Source of the DNA: Mesorhizobium temperatum | GTDB taxonomy: Bacteria; Pseudomonadota; Alphaproteobacteria; Rhizobiales; Rhizobiaceae | Assembly: GCF_002284575.1 (NCBI RefSeq) | Contig: NZ_NPKJ01000060.1 | Span: 110,515 to 174,514, forward strand | Reading direction: 5' to 3' | Length of the DNA stretch: 64,000 bases | In this document: positions 8,892 to 17,673 of the stretch, one piece after another | Layout of the letters: each line of letters begins with the position of its first letter | How positions within the stretch are numbered: the first letter of the stretch is position 1 | Translations under genes and position numbers: made by a program | Notes under the pieces: model-generated | What the model was told of the DNA's origin: nothing | What the model saw: only the letters and a program-made list of their open reading frames with translations | Database searches by the model: none

Positions 8892-9046
8892 ATGGGCCTC
8901 CTGCTGTTACAGTGCGCCCCCAGAAAGCATACTTGTTCCACGGCAGCCGTATTTCAAGGCTCGGGCGTCTGGTTGCAGCCTTGAGTTTCCCCCGACCCTG
9001 TGTGAGCATGATTTCGGGGCGGAAGGGGCATAGAAGGAAGCCTCTC

Positions 9047-9304
9047 ATGTCGGTTATCGGATGGATTGTTCTCGGCTTAGTTGCCGGATTTATCGGCAGC
9101 AAGATCGTCAACAGCAGTGGCCAGGGCCTGCTGATGGACATCGTGCTTGGAGTTGTCGGAGCGGTTGTCGGCGGTCTGATTTTCAGCTTCTTCGGAGCAT
9201 CGGGAATTACCGGGTTCAATATATGGAGCCTGATCGTCGCCGTTATCGGCTCGATCGTCGTGCTCTGGCTCTACCATCAGATGACCGGACGACGCACGTT
9301 GTAG
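9047..9304 (+). CDS. GlsB/YeaQ/YmgE family membrane protein
   Basis: 85 residues with three transmembrane segments (SVIGWIVLGLVAGFIGSKIV; MDIVLGVVGAVVGGLIFSFF; IWSLIVAVIGSIVVLWLY) and the Gly-rich pattern of the transglycosylase-associated family. The start at 9047 is chosen over an upstream in-frame codon because GAAGGAAG precedes it and the family is about 82-88 residues long. Relatives are often stress-induced, but a biochemical role is not known. Confidence 0.88.
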   Translation: MSVIGWIVLGLVAGFIGSKIVNSSGQGLLMDIVLGVVGAVVGGLIFSFFGASGITGFNIWSLIVAVIGSIVVLWLYHQMTGRRTL

Positions 9305-9745
9305 CATCAGCATCGAGCGGCATGGCCCCTTGTCATGCCGCTAGACTAGAGCTTCCCGCTTTTCCGGGAAGCCTATCCAACGAGTTGCCCGCGACCGCAA
9401 GCAAATCAGATGGAGGGAGGCGCTATTGGATCACGCCGAGAGCACCGATACTCTTCGATCGTGTGTGGTGGGCGACGGCTATCCGCGTTTGCGACGGAAG
9501 TCGCGTTCAGGTCATGGAGCTTGAATTCAGCGTAGGGCGGGGTAACTTCCGTTTCGGAACTCGACATCCGTAGCAGCGACCGCAACCGTCCGGAATTGGC
9601 GCGATCGAGCCGGCCGGGGCATCGGCTCGGATTGTACGGCGATGGAGCGTTCTACGTCTCAATCGGGTGGTTCTGAGACCTTAACTCACCAGATCTCCGA
9701 CGGCGCGTGTGTCCAGAAGCGGACAATCCGAACACGGAGGTTCGA
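9305..9745. other. intergenic with two hairpins, no gene
   Basis: CGGCATG (9318) pairs with CATGCCG a few bases on, and GCTTCCCG (9351-9358) pairs with CGGGAAGC (9365-9372). Neither has a T-tract. They may mark the 3' end of the GlsB-like transcript. Nothing else was recognised. Confidence 0.5.
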
Positions 9746-10234
9746 CTATTCTGGCTGCACCCGGGTCCAGAGGTCGTTGAAGGCAACGCTGTCGTAAAAA
9801 GCCGTCGCCTTGACGATCTTGCCGCCGCTCAGATCGAGAAACCAGGCATAAGTGTTGATATAGGGCTTGCCGTCCTTCGCCGTACCGGCCGCGTCGAAGT
9901 GGACGATAACCGTGCTCCCGTCCGCGTGGATTTCGCGGATCACCGGCTTCAGCCCGACGCTCATCCTGGCGACGAAGGGCTGAATGACCTCGCCGATGAA
10001 GGCGGCGCGGCTGGGATAGGTCTTCGACGCGAGCGAATTGCCGGCGATCGTCCAGATCGCATCTTCGGCGAGCAGATCATAAGGGCTGCCGGTTCCCGCC
10101 GCCCATGCATCGAACGAACGCTGGACGATCGCCTTGTTGTTCGCCTCGTCGGCAGAATTCTGCGCCTGCGCCATTGGCACGAAGGCGGCCATGGCGAGGC
10201 CCGCCGTGGCAATCAATGTGCTGAAGCTTGTCAT
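9746..10234 (-). CDS. exported NTF2-like (SnoaL fold) protein
   Basis: 162 residues with a signal peptide (MTSFSTLIATAGLAMAAF ending AQAQ) and one NTF2/SnoaL-like domain: NNKAIVQRSFDAWAAGTGSP, LLAEDAIWTIAG, YINTYAWFLDLSGGKI and ATAFYDS. AAGGAAGGAA precedes the ATG. It is the last gene of a minus-strand group with the SDR and the HbpS-like gene. The domain occurs in many enzymes and binding proteins, so the substrate cannot be named. Confidence 0.82.
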   Translation of the reverse strand: MTSFSTLIATAGLAMAAFVPMAQAQNSADEANNKAIVQRSFDAWAAGTGSPYDLLAEDAIWTIAGNSLASKTYPSRAAFIGEVIQPFVARMSVGLKPVIREIHADGSTVIVHFDAAGTAKDGKPYINTYAWFLDLSGGKIVKATAFYDSVAFNDLWTRVQPE

Positions 10235-10353
10235 GTCATTTCCTTCCTTGACGAAAAAAGCCGGGGCGGATCGCGGACGCGCCGCAGTGCCGGCCCGGGC
10301 AGAAGATGGAGCGGCGGGGAGGCCCGCCGCCCGATAGGGTCAGACAGCGCGTT

Positions 10354-11157
10354 TCAGATCTGGTTTTCCCAGGCGGCGAGCTGGTGCTTCTTCAGCATGT
10401 CCTCGATCACCTTCGGCACCACGTTGCGGAACTTGCCGTTGTCGGCGGGCACGATCTCGATCATGCGGTCGATCATCTCCTTCGGATCCATCTTGCCCTC
10501 TGGCGTGGCGAAGAAGTCGTCGAAACCTTTGCGCAGATCGGCGCGCTTGGTGAAGTTCTTGGCGTCATCCAGCCAGCGGAACGGATTGTCGGCCATCGTT
10601 TCGTTGTAACCCGTGTAGTAGGCGCCCGGGTTGATCGTCTGGATCTTGATGCCGTAAGGAGCGAGCTCCTGCTGCAACGCTTCGGCGATCGATTCCAGCG
10701 CATGCTTGGTCGAGACGTAGGTGCCCCAGTTGGCCGGCGTGAACAGGCCGCCCATGGACGAGGTGAACACGACCTTGCCCTTCTTGCCTTCACGCACCCA
10801 CTTCTGGACGACGCCCTGGGTAAGCACCAGCGGCAGGAAGACGTTGATCTCGAAGTTGCGGCGGACGAGATCGACCGGGATTTCCCAGACGGGGCCCGCT
10901 TCACCCATGCCGGCATTGTTCCAGAGCACATCGATGTCCCACGACTGGGCCTGGGCGATGTCATAGGGGTCGGTGAGGTCGAGGCGTTCGACACGAAGGT
11001 TCTTGAGACCGAGCTTCTCGGCCTCCTCGCGCAGAGGCATGACCTGCGGCGAGACCTGCACGGTAGCGATGACGTTGTGGCCGTTCCTGGCGATGCCTAT
11101 GGCGGCGGCCTTGCCGAAACCGGAGCCTGCGCCGGTGACGAGAATGGTCTTGGGCAT
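10354..11157 (-). CDS. short-chain dehydrogenase/reductase (SDR)
   Basis: 267 residues. The classical SDR features are present: cofactor loop TGAGSGFGKAAA near the N-terminus, NNAG at about residue 85 (LWNNAGMGEAGP), a catalytic Ser in FTSSMGG and YVSTKHALE with the Tyr-x3-Lys pair. It should be an NAD(P)-dependent oxidoreductase in the cytosol; the substrate is unknown. AAAGGA lies upstream of the ATG. Its neighbours 40 bases upstream (HbpS-like) and 119 bases downstream (NTF2-like) make an operon probable, under the LysR gene at 11837. Confidence 0.9.
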   Translation of the reverse strand: MPKTILVTGAGSGFGKAAAIGIARNGHNVIATVQVSPQVMPLREEAEKLGLKNLRVERLDLTDPYDIAQAQSWDIDVLWNNAGMGEAGPVWEIPVDLVRRNFEINVFLPLVLTQGVVQKWVREGKKGKVVFTSSMGGLFTPANWGTYVSTKHALESIAEALQQELAPYGIKIQTINPGAYYTGYNETMADNPFRWLDDAKNFTKRADLRKGFDDFFATPEGKMDPKEMIDRMIEIVPADNGKFRNVVPKVIEDMLKKHQLAAWENQI

Positions 11158-11196
11158 GAGTTTTCCTTTCTTGGGAGTTATGTCGAATTGTTGCGG

Positions 11197-11601
11197 CTAG
11201 TAGCTGAGCGCAGCCACAGCGGCTTCGGCGACTTCGCGATCCTGCGCGACGGCGCCGCCCGAGACGCCGACGGCGCCGAGAAGCGAGCCGTCCGGCGCGA
11301 ATAGAGGTATTCCGCCGGCGAAAACGACGAGGCCGCCATTGGTCTGCTCGAGACCCGGCGATGTACCGCCCGGTTTGCAGAATTCGCCAATCGCTTCAGT
11401 CGCCATTCCGAAAAGCGCGGCGGTCTTCGCCTTGCCAATAGCAATGTCGATCGAGCCGAGCAGGGCGCCGTCCATCCTGCTGAAGGCTTTCAGGTGAGCG
11501 GCGGCGTCCAGCACCGATATGTTGATCGGTACGCCAATTTCAGTGGCACGGTTTTCGCCGGCCGCGATAACGGTTTGCGCATGAAGAGACGTGAGCGCCA
11601 A
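11197..11601 (-). CDS. GlcG/HbpS family protein
   Basis: 134 residues. The start is a TTG at 11601 placed seven bases after AAGGAG; the longer open frame has no ribosome site. Family signatures include GVPINISVLDAAAHLKAFSR, MDGALLGSIDIAIGKAKTAA, GGLVVFAGGIPLF and LGAVGVSGGAVAQDREVAEA. HbpS relatives bind haem and GlcG proteins accompany glycolate oxidase, but many homologues have no known role. It is the first gene of the three-gene operon opposite the LysR regulator. Confidence 0.85.
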   Translation of the reverse strand: MALTSLHAQTVIAAGENRATEIGVPINISVLDAAAHLKAFSRMDGALLGSIDIAIGKAKTAALFGMATEAIGEFCKPGGTSPGLEQTNGGLVVFAGGIPLFAPDGSLLGAVGVSGGAVAQDREVAEAAVAALSY

Positions 11602-11760
11602 GAGGATTCTCCTTACGGTTGGGTTTCGATCAAAAGGTTCTGCAGGACAGACGTATTGCGTTAGCGCACGCGATATGCGGCGCCGGTCAACGTCCGTCAC
11701 GTCCTTCGGAACTTCGAGAAAGCGTATAGCCTTTTGCGTTTTAGGCAATTGACTCGATTG

Positions 11761-11785
11761 CATAACTTCATGCGCAAAGGTTATG
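11761..11785. promoter_or_regulatory. inverted repeat, candidate LysR binding site
   Basis: CATAAC (11761-11766) and GTTATG (11780-11785) are separated by 13 bases. The pair lies in the 235-bp space between the HbpS-like operon and the LysR gene, 51 bases before the LysR start, where an autoregulating LysR protein would be expected to bind. Confidence 0.5.
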
Positions 11786-11836
11786 GTTGACGCAGCGGGC
11801 TGGCGCCTGCGAATATTTCTGGCAGCATAGGTCCGC

Positions 11837-12712
11837 ATGAATTTCCGACAGGCCGAAACTTTTGTGACTGTGCTCAACACCGGCTCGCTGTCGAGGGCAG
11901 CCGAGATTCTTGGTGTTTCGCAGCCGGCAATAAGCCGCGGAATATCGGAATTTGAGCGCTCGGTTGGGTTCCCGCTATTTGCCCGCGTCCGCAACCGGCT
12001 GGTCCCAACCCCAGAAGCTCGATTGCTCTATCGAGATGTCGACACAGTCTTCCGCAGTCTTGATGCTGCCCGCGCTTCAGCGAGCAGAATCCGCGATCGA
12101 GGAACTGGCGAAGTTCGCTTCGCTTCTCTTTCCGCCGCCAGCTACACAATCGGCGCGAAGGCAGTCAGAATCTTTCGAGAGAAGCACCCAGATATCAGAT
12201 TGACGTTCCATGTTATGCATTCACGCGATGTGCGTGATCTCGTTGCTTCTGGCGAATTCGACGTGGGTCTCACTGCTGATCTGGTCGACACTACTGGTGT
12301 TGTCAGCCAGAGTTTTGTCAATCGGGACGCACTTTGCGTTCTCCCTGCCGGACACCCCCTTGCGAAGAAGAAAACGATCACACCGACCGATCTGCACGAG
12401 GAGCCGTTTATCGCGTACCTTCCGGAGGACCACTTCAGAAAGCGCATCGATGCTGCATTCCACGCAGCAGGGGCTGAGCCTAAGATTGTAATCGAAACAC
12501 CTCACGCGCCTGCCGCAATCGCGCTTGTCGCGCAAGGAGTTGGGATCACGCTCGCTAGCGCTCACGCCGCTGCTCTGTTCCATCCCTCACAGGTGGTGGT
12601 CAAGCCGTTTAGGCCTAGCATTAAGGTCGTTGTTTTGTTGCTGCTACCCGCCGACCGACCGAAGTCTCTGCTTGTCCGGGACTTCGTTCACTCGTTGATG
12701 CTGGCCCGCTAA
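11837..12712 (+). CDS. LysR-family transcriptional regulator
   Basis: 291 residues. The N-terminal winged helix-turn-helix is clear (SLSRAAEILGVSQPAISRGI), followed by a periplasmic-binding-protein-like effector domain (TFHVMHSRDVRDLVASGEFD; GVGITLASAHAAAL). It is divergent from the HbpS/SDR/NTF2 operon and most likely controls it. The inducer is unknown. Confidence 0.92.
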   Translation: MNFRQAETFVTVLNTGSLSRAAEILGVSQPAISRGISEFERSVGFPLFARVRNRLVPTPEARLLYRDVDTVFRSLDAARASASRIRDRGTGEVRFASLSAASYTIGAKAVRIFREKHPDIRLTFHVMHSRDVRDLVASGEFDVGLTADLVDTTGVVSQSFVNRDALCVLPAGHPLAKKKTITPTDLHEEPFIAYLPEDHFRKRIDAAFHAAGAEPKIVIETPHAPAAIALVAQGVGITLASAHAAALFHPSQVVVKPFRPSIKVVVLLLLPADRPKSLLVRDFVHSLMLAR

Positions 12713-13082
12713 AGAAAAAGCGCTAACGGGCGGCAACCCTAGCGTAGCGAGCAGGCGAGCCCGGCAACAACGTCGGCGTATGACGTGCCCAATTGGCAGC
12801 TTTGGGGTCAAGGATTGCCGTATGGCTGCTCAGAAGGAAGGGCAGAGAGGGGTCGCATCAAGTCGTTGCGCGAAAGGCAGGTTTGGGGAAACGCAATGAA
12901 GGTCGGCGAATGGCGCCGCCTGCGCGTTCCGATCGGCGACACCGAAGGCAGAAAACCACCCTTACCCGACATCCGGCATTCTTCGAGTGAACGACCAATC
13001 TCGTGCCACAACCTCGATGGACTTAGAGCGGGTGGTTTTAGCCGCATTTCTGCGACGCCTGGAGAAAAGCGATCCTGATCGG
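12713..13082. other. intergenic, gene-free apart from a dispersed repeat
   Basis: No coding frame with a domain was found. The dispersed 54-bp repeat lies at 12956-13009. Confidence 0.5.
12956..13009. repeat. 54-bp dispersed intergenic repeat, copy 1
   Basis: The block beginning CCACCCTTACCCGACATCC and ending in GCCAC matches 27931-27984 with three mismatches. It lies just beyond the 3' end of the sugar transporter operon. No inverted ends or ORF were seen; it is probably a fragment of a scattered element. Confidence 0.8.
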
Positions 13083-13865
13083 TCAAAACCTTGCCCCATC
13101 GGCCGTGAGTGCGTGCTCTCGCGTGCCAGAGACGATGATCTCGAGGACCTCATGCTCGTCGGTGTTTTTGATGTAGCGATCGCCGACGTTCTCGCCGCGT
13201 TTCAGCACCATCACGCGGTCGCCCACAGCGAAGATGTCAATGAGGCGGTGGGAGATGATGATCTGGGCAACGCCCTGCTTTTTCAGTTCCAGCATGGTCT
13301 CGAGCAGCCGCTCGGTCGCCATCACCGAGAGATTGGCGGTCGGCTCGTCGAGGATCACCACGCGCGGCTGAAAGGAGATAGCGCGGGCAATCGCCACAGA
13401 TTGCTGGCGGCCGCCCGACAGGCTCTCGACCTTTTGATAGACGGAGTTCACGTCGACCTTGAGCCGCTTCAGCACACTGTCGGCTTCCGCGTACATTTTC
13501 CGCCGATTAACGAAAAGGCCCTTGCGCGGCCAACGGCCAAGAAAGATGTTCTGACCGACATCCATATTCCCGCAAAGAGCGAAATCCTGGTAGATCATCT
13601 CGATGCCGGCGTCGCGGCTTTCGTGCGGGCTCTTGAAGTGCACCGGCTGCCCGGCGACGAAGACCTCGCCGCCGGCGTCGCGCTGGTAGGCGCCGGTCAG
13701 GATCTTCATCAGCGTCGATTTGCCGGCCGAGTTGTCGCCGACGAGACCCAGGATCTCGCCGGGATAGAGCACGAGGTCGACGTTGCGGAGCGCCTGCACC
13801 GCACCGAAGGCTTTTTCGATGCCCCGCATTTCTACGATCGGTGCAGGCGTGGTCGGGTCACGCAT
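13083..13865 (-). CDS. sugar ABC transporter ATP-binding protein (single domain, FrcA-like)
   Basis: 260 residues with Walker A GDNSAGKST, signature LSGGRQQSVAIARAI, Walker B VVILDEPTA and a switch His in IIISHR. Most CUT2 sugar transporters use a double ATPase of about 500 residues; this has one domain, like FrcA of rhizobial fructose uptake. The start at 13865 overlaps the permease stop by eight bases, so translation is probably coupled. The usual Gly before Ala in the P-loop is Ser (NSAGKS), which should still bind nucleotide. Confidence 0.9.
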   Translation of the reverse strand: MRDPTTPAPIVEMRGIEKAFGAVQALRNVDLVLYPGEILGLVGDNSAGKSTLMKILTGAYQRDAGGEVFVAGQPVHFKSPHESRDAGIEMIYQDFALCGNMDVGQNIFLGRWPRKGLFVNRRKMYAEADSVLKRLKVDVNSVYQKVESLSGGRQQSVAIARAISFQPRVVILDEPTANLSVMATERLLETMLELKKQGVAQIIISHRLIDIFAVGDRVMVLKRGENVGDRYIKNTDEHEVLEIIVSGTREHALTADGARF

Positions 13866-16113
13866 GGGTGGTCTCCGCCGTTCTTGTGCGCCGCGCGAGG
13901 CGCGCCCGCAGGCGGCCGAAGATGTTGGCCTGGCGCACCCAGATGTCAATCAGCACCGCCACGATCAGGATGCCGCCGATGAAGACGTTGATCCAGTGCT
14001 GGGGCATGGTGAAGCCCTGGACGTTGAGCTGCAGCAGCGCCCGGATCAGGGTGATCACCGCCGCCCCGGCGAGCGCCCCGATCACGGTGCCGTAGCCGCC
14101 GAAGATCGAACCGCCGCCGATGATCACCGAGGCGATGGCGTCGAGCTCGCGGAACTGGCCGGCCACCGGGTTGAAGCTGCGGAAGTAGGCGACGTTGATG
14201 ATCCCGGCCATTGTCGCGCAGAGCGCCGCCAGCATAAGCGCGAAGAACCGCACCCGGTTGGTGTTGATCCCGGCATAAGCGGCGGCGCGAATGTTGCCGC
14301 CGGTCGCATAGACCTTCTGCCCGAGCGGCATGTAGGCGAGCACGACGCCGGCAATGAGGGCGACCAACAGCATCCAGATGGTCTGGACGCTCACCACCTC
14401 GGCGATCGAGCGCAGCAGCCCGTCCGGCAGCGAGATGCGGTAGTGCAGCAGGATGTCGTTCACCTTGCGGCCAAGCAGGTTGTAGCCCTCGGGCCAGCCG
14501 GTGAGCTGCTGCCCGGCGACGAACCAGGCGGCGAGGCCGCGGGCGATGTAGAACATGCCGAGCGTGGCGATGAAGGCCGGCAGCTTGAAGCCGACGGTGA
14601 CGATCGCGTTGACGAGGCCGGCGCACATGCCCGCGAGCAGGCCCATTGCCACGGCGGTCACGGGGTCGGCGCCAAGGACCTTGAGGAAATAGGCGGCGGT
14701 GCTGCCGGCGAGAGCAAGCACCGCCCCGACGGAGAGATCGATATCGCCGGCGGCGATGACGTAGGTGAGTCCGATGGTGATCAGCGCAAGCTCGGTGTAG
14801 TTGAGCAAGATCGCGAAGCTGTTGGACAGGTTCCACCAGTAGTCCGGCCGGAGCGCGAGGCCGGTCAGCCACAGGAGCGCGGTCAGGATGATGGCGAGCG
14901 CGTCGCGCCGGGCGAGGAACTTGCCGAACCCGGTGGCCGACAACGCCATGTCGGTCGCCATCGCGCCCTTGGTCTGCACCCCCTCGATCGCGATGCCGCC
15001 GATCTCGTAGGCCGGTGGCGGCGGCCGGTCGCGGAGCCAGGCCCAGAGGCGCCCTGCCACCTGGCGGCGGATGAGATAGGGCTCGATGAGCACCGCGACG
15101 ACGAGCAGCAGCCCGAGGAACACCGGCACCGCGCCGACCGGTAGCGAGAAAACGGCATTGACCGTGATCTCCTCGTCGCCGATCTTGATGATGCGCGTGA
15201 TCGGCCAGCCCTCGCGCAATACCTTGTCGAGCAGCACCACCAGCAGGGCGCCAAGGCAGGATCCGGCGACCCGGCCGCGGCCGCCGAGGATCGAGGCGCC
15301 GCCGATGATCACGGCGGCAATGACGGTCAGCTCACCGCTGACGCCGTAGAGGGGCGTCACGCCCTTGTCCTGGGCAGCTGACATCAAGCCGGCCAGCGCC
15401 GCGCAGAGCGAGGAGATCAGGAAGGCTCGGATGCGCACCCAGTTGGTCGGGATGCCGGCATAGGACGCCGCCTGCTCGTTGCCGCCGGTGGCGAAGGTCT
15501 CGTAGCCCCAGCGCGTCTTGGCAAGCACATAGGCGCCGATCACGGCGACAACGAGAAAGATCACGATCTGGTTGTTGAAGCCGAGGAGGTTGGTCTCGCC
15601 GAGGTGAAAAAAACCCGGATAACCGGTCGCCTTGGCAGGGTAGTAGATCGCCTGGCCGTGAGTGAGCGCCAGCACGAAGCCGCGGCCGATGAAGAGGACG
15701 GTCAGCGTGGCGATGAACGCCGGCACCTTCAGGATGGTGACAAGCACGCCGTTAATCAGCCCGATCAGCGTGCCGAGCAGCAGGCAGAGGATCGCCGACG
15801 CGACGACGCCGAGGTCAAGGAAGTTCGGCGCGAACAGCCTGGCAAAGACGACGGCGACTAGACCGTAAGTTGAACCGACCGAAAGATCGAGGTCCTTGTT
15901 GACGATGACGAAGGTCACTCCGACCGCGATGATGGCAACCCGCGAGGTGTCGCGGAGCAGCGAGTGAAACGCTCCTGTTGACCCGAAGAACGCGGGATTG
16001 ACGAGAGCGCCGCCGAGATAGAGCAGCAAAAGCAAGGCAACGAGCCCCACCTCCCAGCCGCCGACAATCTGGGACGGCGCACGGCCGAGCGATGTGGTCG
16101 CGGTAAGCGCCAT
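13858..16113 (-). CDS. sugar ABC transporter permease, tandem-duplicated fusion
   Basis: 751 residues holding two complete BPD_transp_2 permease units. The first (about residues 20-330) contains TFVIVNKDLDLSVGSTYGLV and VIAAVIIGGASILGGRGRV. The second (about 395-740) contains TYVIAAGDIDLSVGAVLALA and DAIASVIIGGGSIFGGYGTV. Each unit carries the conserved DLSVG and GG(A/G)SI(L/F)GG signatures of the RbsC/XylH family. The ATG at 16113 is preferred over an upstream in-frame codon because MALTATTSLG leads straight into the membrane domain. Normally one permease of about 330 residues dimerises; here the dimer is covalent and asymmetric. Confidence 0.88.
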   Translation of the reverse strand: MALTATTSLGRAPSQIVGGWEVGLVALLLLLYLGGALVNPAFFGSTGAFHSLLRDTSRVAIIAVGVTFVIVNKDLDLSVGSTYGLVAVVFARLFAPNFLDLGVVASAILCLLLGTLIGLINGVLVTILKVPAFIATLTVLFIGRGFVLALTHGQAIYYPAKATGYPGFFHLGETNLLGFNNQIVIFLVVAVIGAYVLAKTRWGYETFATGGNEQAASYAGIPTNWVRIRAFLISSLCAALAGLMSAAQDKGVTPLYGVSGELTVIAAVIIGGASILGGRGRVAGSCLGALLVVLLDKVLREGWPITRIIKIGDEEITVNAVFSLPVGAVPVFLGLLLVVAVLIEPYLIRRQVAGRLWAWLRDRPPPPAYEIGGIAIEGVQTKGAMATDMALSATGFGKFLARRDALAIILTALLWLTGLALRPDYWWNLSNSFAILLNYTELALITIGLTYVIAAGDIDLSVGAVLALAGSTAAYFLKVLGADPVTAVAMGLLAGMCAGLVNAIVTVGFKLPAFIATLGMFYIARGLAAWFVAGQQLTGWPEGYNLLGRKVNDILLHYRISLPDGLLRSIAEVVSVQTIWMLLVALIAGVVLAYMPLGQKVYATGGNIRAAAYAGINTNRVRFFALMLAALCATMAGIINVAYFRSFNPVAGQFRELDAIASVIIGGGSIFGGYGTVIGALAGAAVITLIRALLQLNVQGFTMPQHWINVFIGGILIVAVLIDIWVRQANIFGRLRARLARRTRTAETTHA

Positions 16114-16197
16114 GGTCTCTTCTGGTCGATTTCCCTGCTGCGGCATTGCGGGAGAGCCTGCGCCCTCCCGCAATGATTTCAGACGTTCCGAGTGGAC

Positions 16198-17280
16198 TCA
16201 GTTCTCGAAGCGCTTGCCGACGTCCTCGACGGTCTCCTTCGTCACCAGTTGGGCGCGTGTGTCGAGGTTGGCCGCCGCGATGCCGCGGTCGATCTCCAGA
16301 TAGAGCTGCATGACCGGCCAGAAGCCCTGCAAGAAGGGCTGCTGCCCGAGCGCGCCGGTCAGATCGCCGCTCTTCATCGCATCCTGCTGGGCCGGGCCGA
16401 GGTCGAAACCGTAGGCGCAGATCTTGCCGGTCATTCCGGTCTGAGCGACGGCCTTGGCAAGCGCCGGCGTGAACACGTTGTTGCCGGCGAACGCGCCAAC
16501 GACATCGCCGCGCGATTCGAACAGCGTCACGATGCCGTTCACCGGGTCGTTCGGATTGGTGTCTATACCGGTGTTCTCCGGACCCGCGTCGACCTTGAAG
16601 GCATCAAGCTTGCCGGCATCCTTCAAGCCCTTGACGATGGCGTTGAAAGCCGAAGTGACGCGATTGTTCACCTCGATGTTGCCCATTGCGGTCGACGACG
16701 GCAGGACGATCGAACCCTTCTCGATACCCTTGTCCGCGAGGCACTTGACGAGCGCCTCGCCGGCGATTGCGGCAGCGGAGGCGTCCTGGCCAGTGTGGCC
16801 GATGCCGCTGCGGTTGAGGATCGTGCCGTCAAAGGAATTGGTCGTAGCGACCGGTATGCCCTTCGCCTCGGCGGCCTTGACGATGTCGTTATAGGCGCCG
16901 ACCTGGGGCGTTGTCATGATCAGCCCGTCGATCGTCGGATCCTGCACGATTTGGTTCAGGATTTCGATCTCGCGGGCAGGATCGTCGGTCGGCGATTCCG
17001 AGCCGAGCAGCAGGACCTTGGCGCCGATCAGGTTGCCGGCGACGGTCGCGCCGACGTAGACCGGATCGAAGAAGCCATTGCCGGCAGTGTGTGTCACGAT
17101 AGCGAAAGTGAGGTGACCATCGGCCGAATGGAAGTCCTTGGTACCCGGGGCCTCCTTTGCGGCTTCTTCGAAGCTGTAGCCGCCGACCGCCTTATCGACG
17201 CCGCCCGATTGTGCGTAGGCGTTCGATACGCCGAGCGATAACGCCGCGGCACACGCCACGAGCGAGAAAATACGTTTCAT
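16198..17280 (-). CDS. sugar ABC transporter periplasmic binding protein
   Basis: 360 residues starting at 17280, with GGGAGG seven bases before the ATG and a signal peptide (MKRIFSLVACAAALSLGVS ending AYAQ). The body is a type-I periplasmic binding fold of the RbsB kind: TFAIVTHTAGNGFFDPVYVG, QDPTIDGLIMTTPQVGAYND and VVGAFAGNNVFTPALAKAV. Two Cys (VKCLADKG and GKICAYGF) could form a disulfide. It is first in the operon with the fused permease 84 bases downstream. The ligand cannot be named from motifs. Confidence 0.9.
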   Translation of the reverse strand: MKRIFSLVACAAALSLGVSNAYAQSGGVDKAVGGYSFEEAAKEAPGTKDFHSADGHLTFAIVTHTAGNGFFDPVYVGATVAGNLIGAKVLLLGSESPTDDPAREIEILNQIVQDPTIDGLIMTTPQVGAYNDIVKAAEAKGIPVATTNSFDGTILNRSGIGHTGQDASAAAIAGEALVKCLADKGIEKGSIVLPSSTAMGNIEVNNRVTSAFNAIVKGLKDAGKLDAFKVDAGPENTGIDTNPNDPVNGIVTLFESRGDVVGAFAGNNVFTPALAKAVAQTGMTGKICAYGFDLGPAQQDAMKSGDLTGALGQQPFLQGFWPVMQLYLEIDRGIAAANLDTRAQLVTKETVEDVGKRFEN

Positions 17281-17673
17281 GATTTTCCTCCCTTGCAACC
17301 AACGGTCGGAAGCCGTTCGGGCGCATTTATTCAGGGATTCCGAATGCTTCCTCCACCCGTATATTCTGCCCAAAGCCTGCCCACGTAAATAGTGCTCCCA
17401 CTTTCGCCGATGAATTAGTTCAGAGCGGAAAGCCGGCGTCGCTTCACAAGAAGCGCACGTTCTGATTTTCTTGTAGGAGCCGCGGACCCTCGGCTTCCCA
17501 GTTTCCTTTCGCTTGCAGCCAGCCACGGTTAGTTGGTCGCGACGATCCTTTGCTTGCGGCACTGCCACCAGGGGCATTCCAGCTACCTCGTCCGTCCACC
17601 AAAGCAGACATCGCTGGGCCGACGTACAAGCGAGTTGCGGATTTAGTTTGCCCAGTTCGACCGATTTGAGGGT
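17281..17673. other. 390-bp intergenic region upstream of the sugar operon
   Basis: It lies between the binding-protein gene start and the 3' end of a LysR gene, so it should hold the operon promoter. No clear operator palindrome or ORF was recognised. Confidence 0.45.

Noticed and set aside
13783..15144. Long plus-strand frame of 453 codons opposite the permease gene
   Set aside because: It is antisense to a clear membrane permease and is rich in Gly, Asp, Glu, Arg and His, as expected for the shadow of GC-rich coding DNA. No domain or ribosome site.
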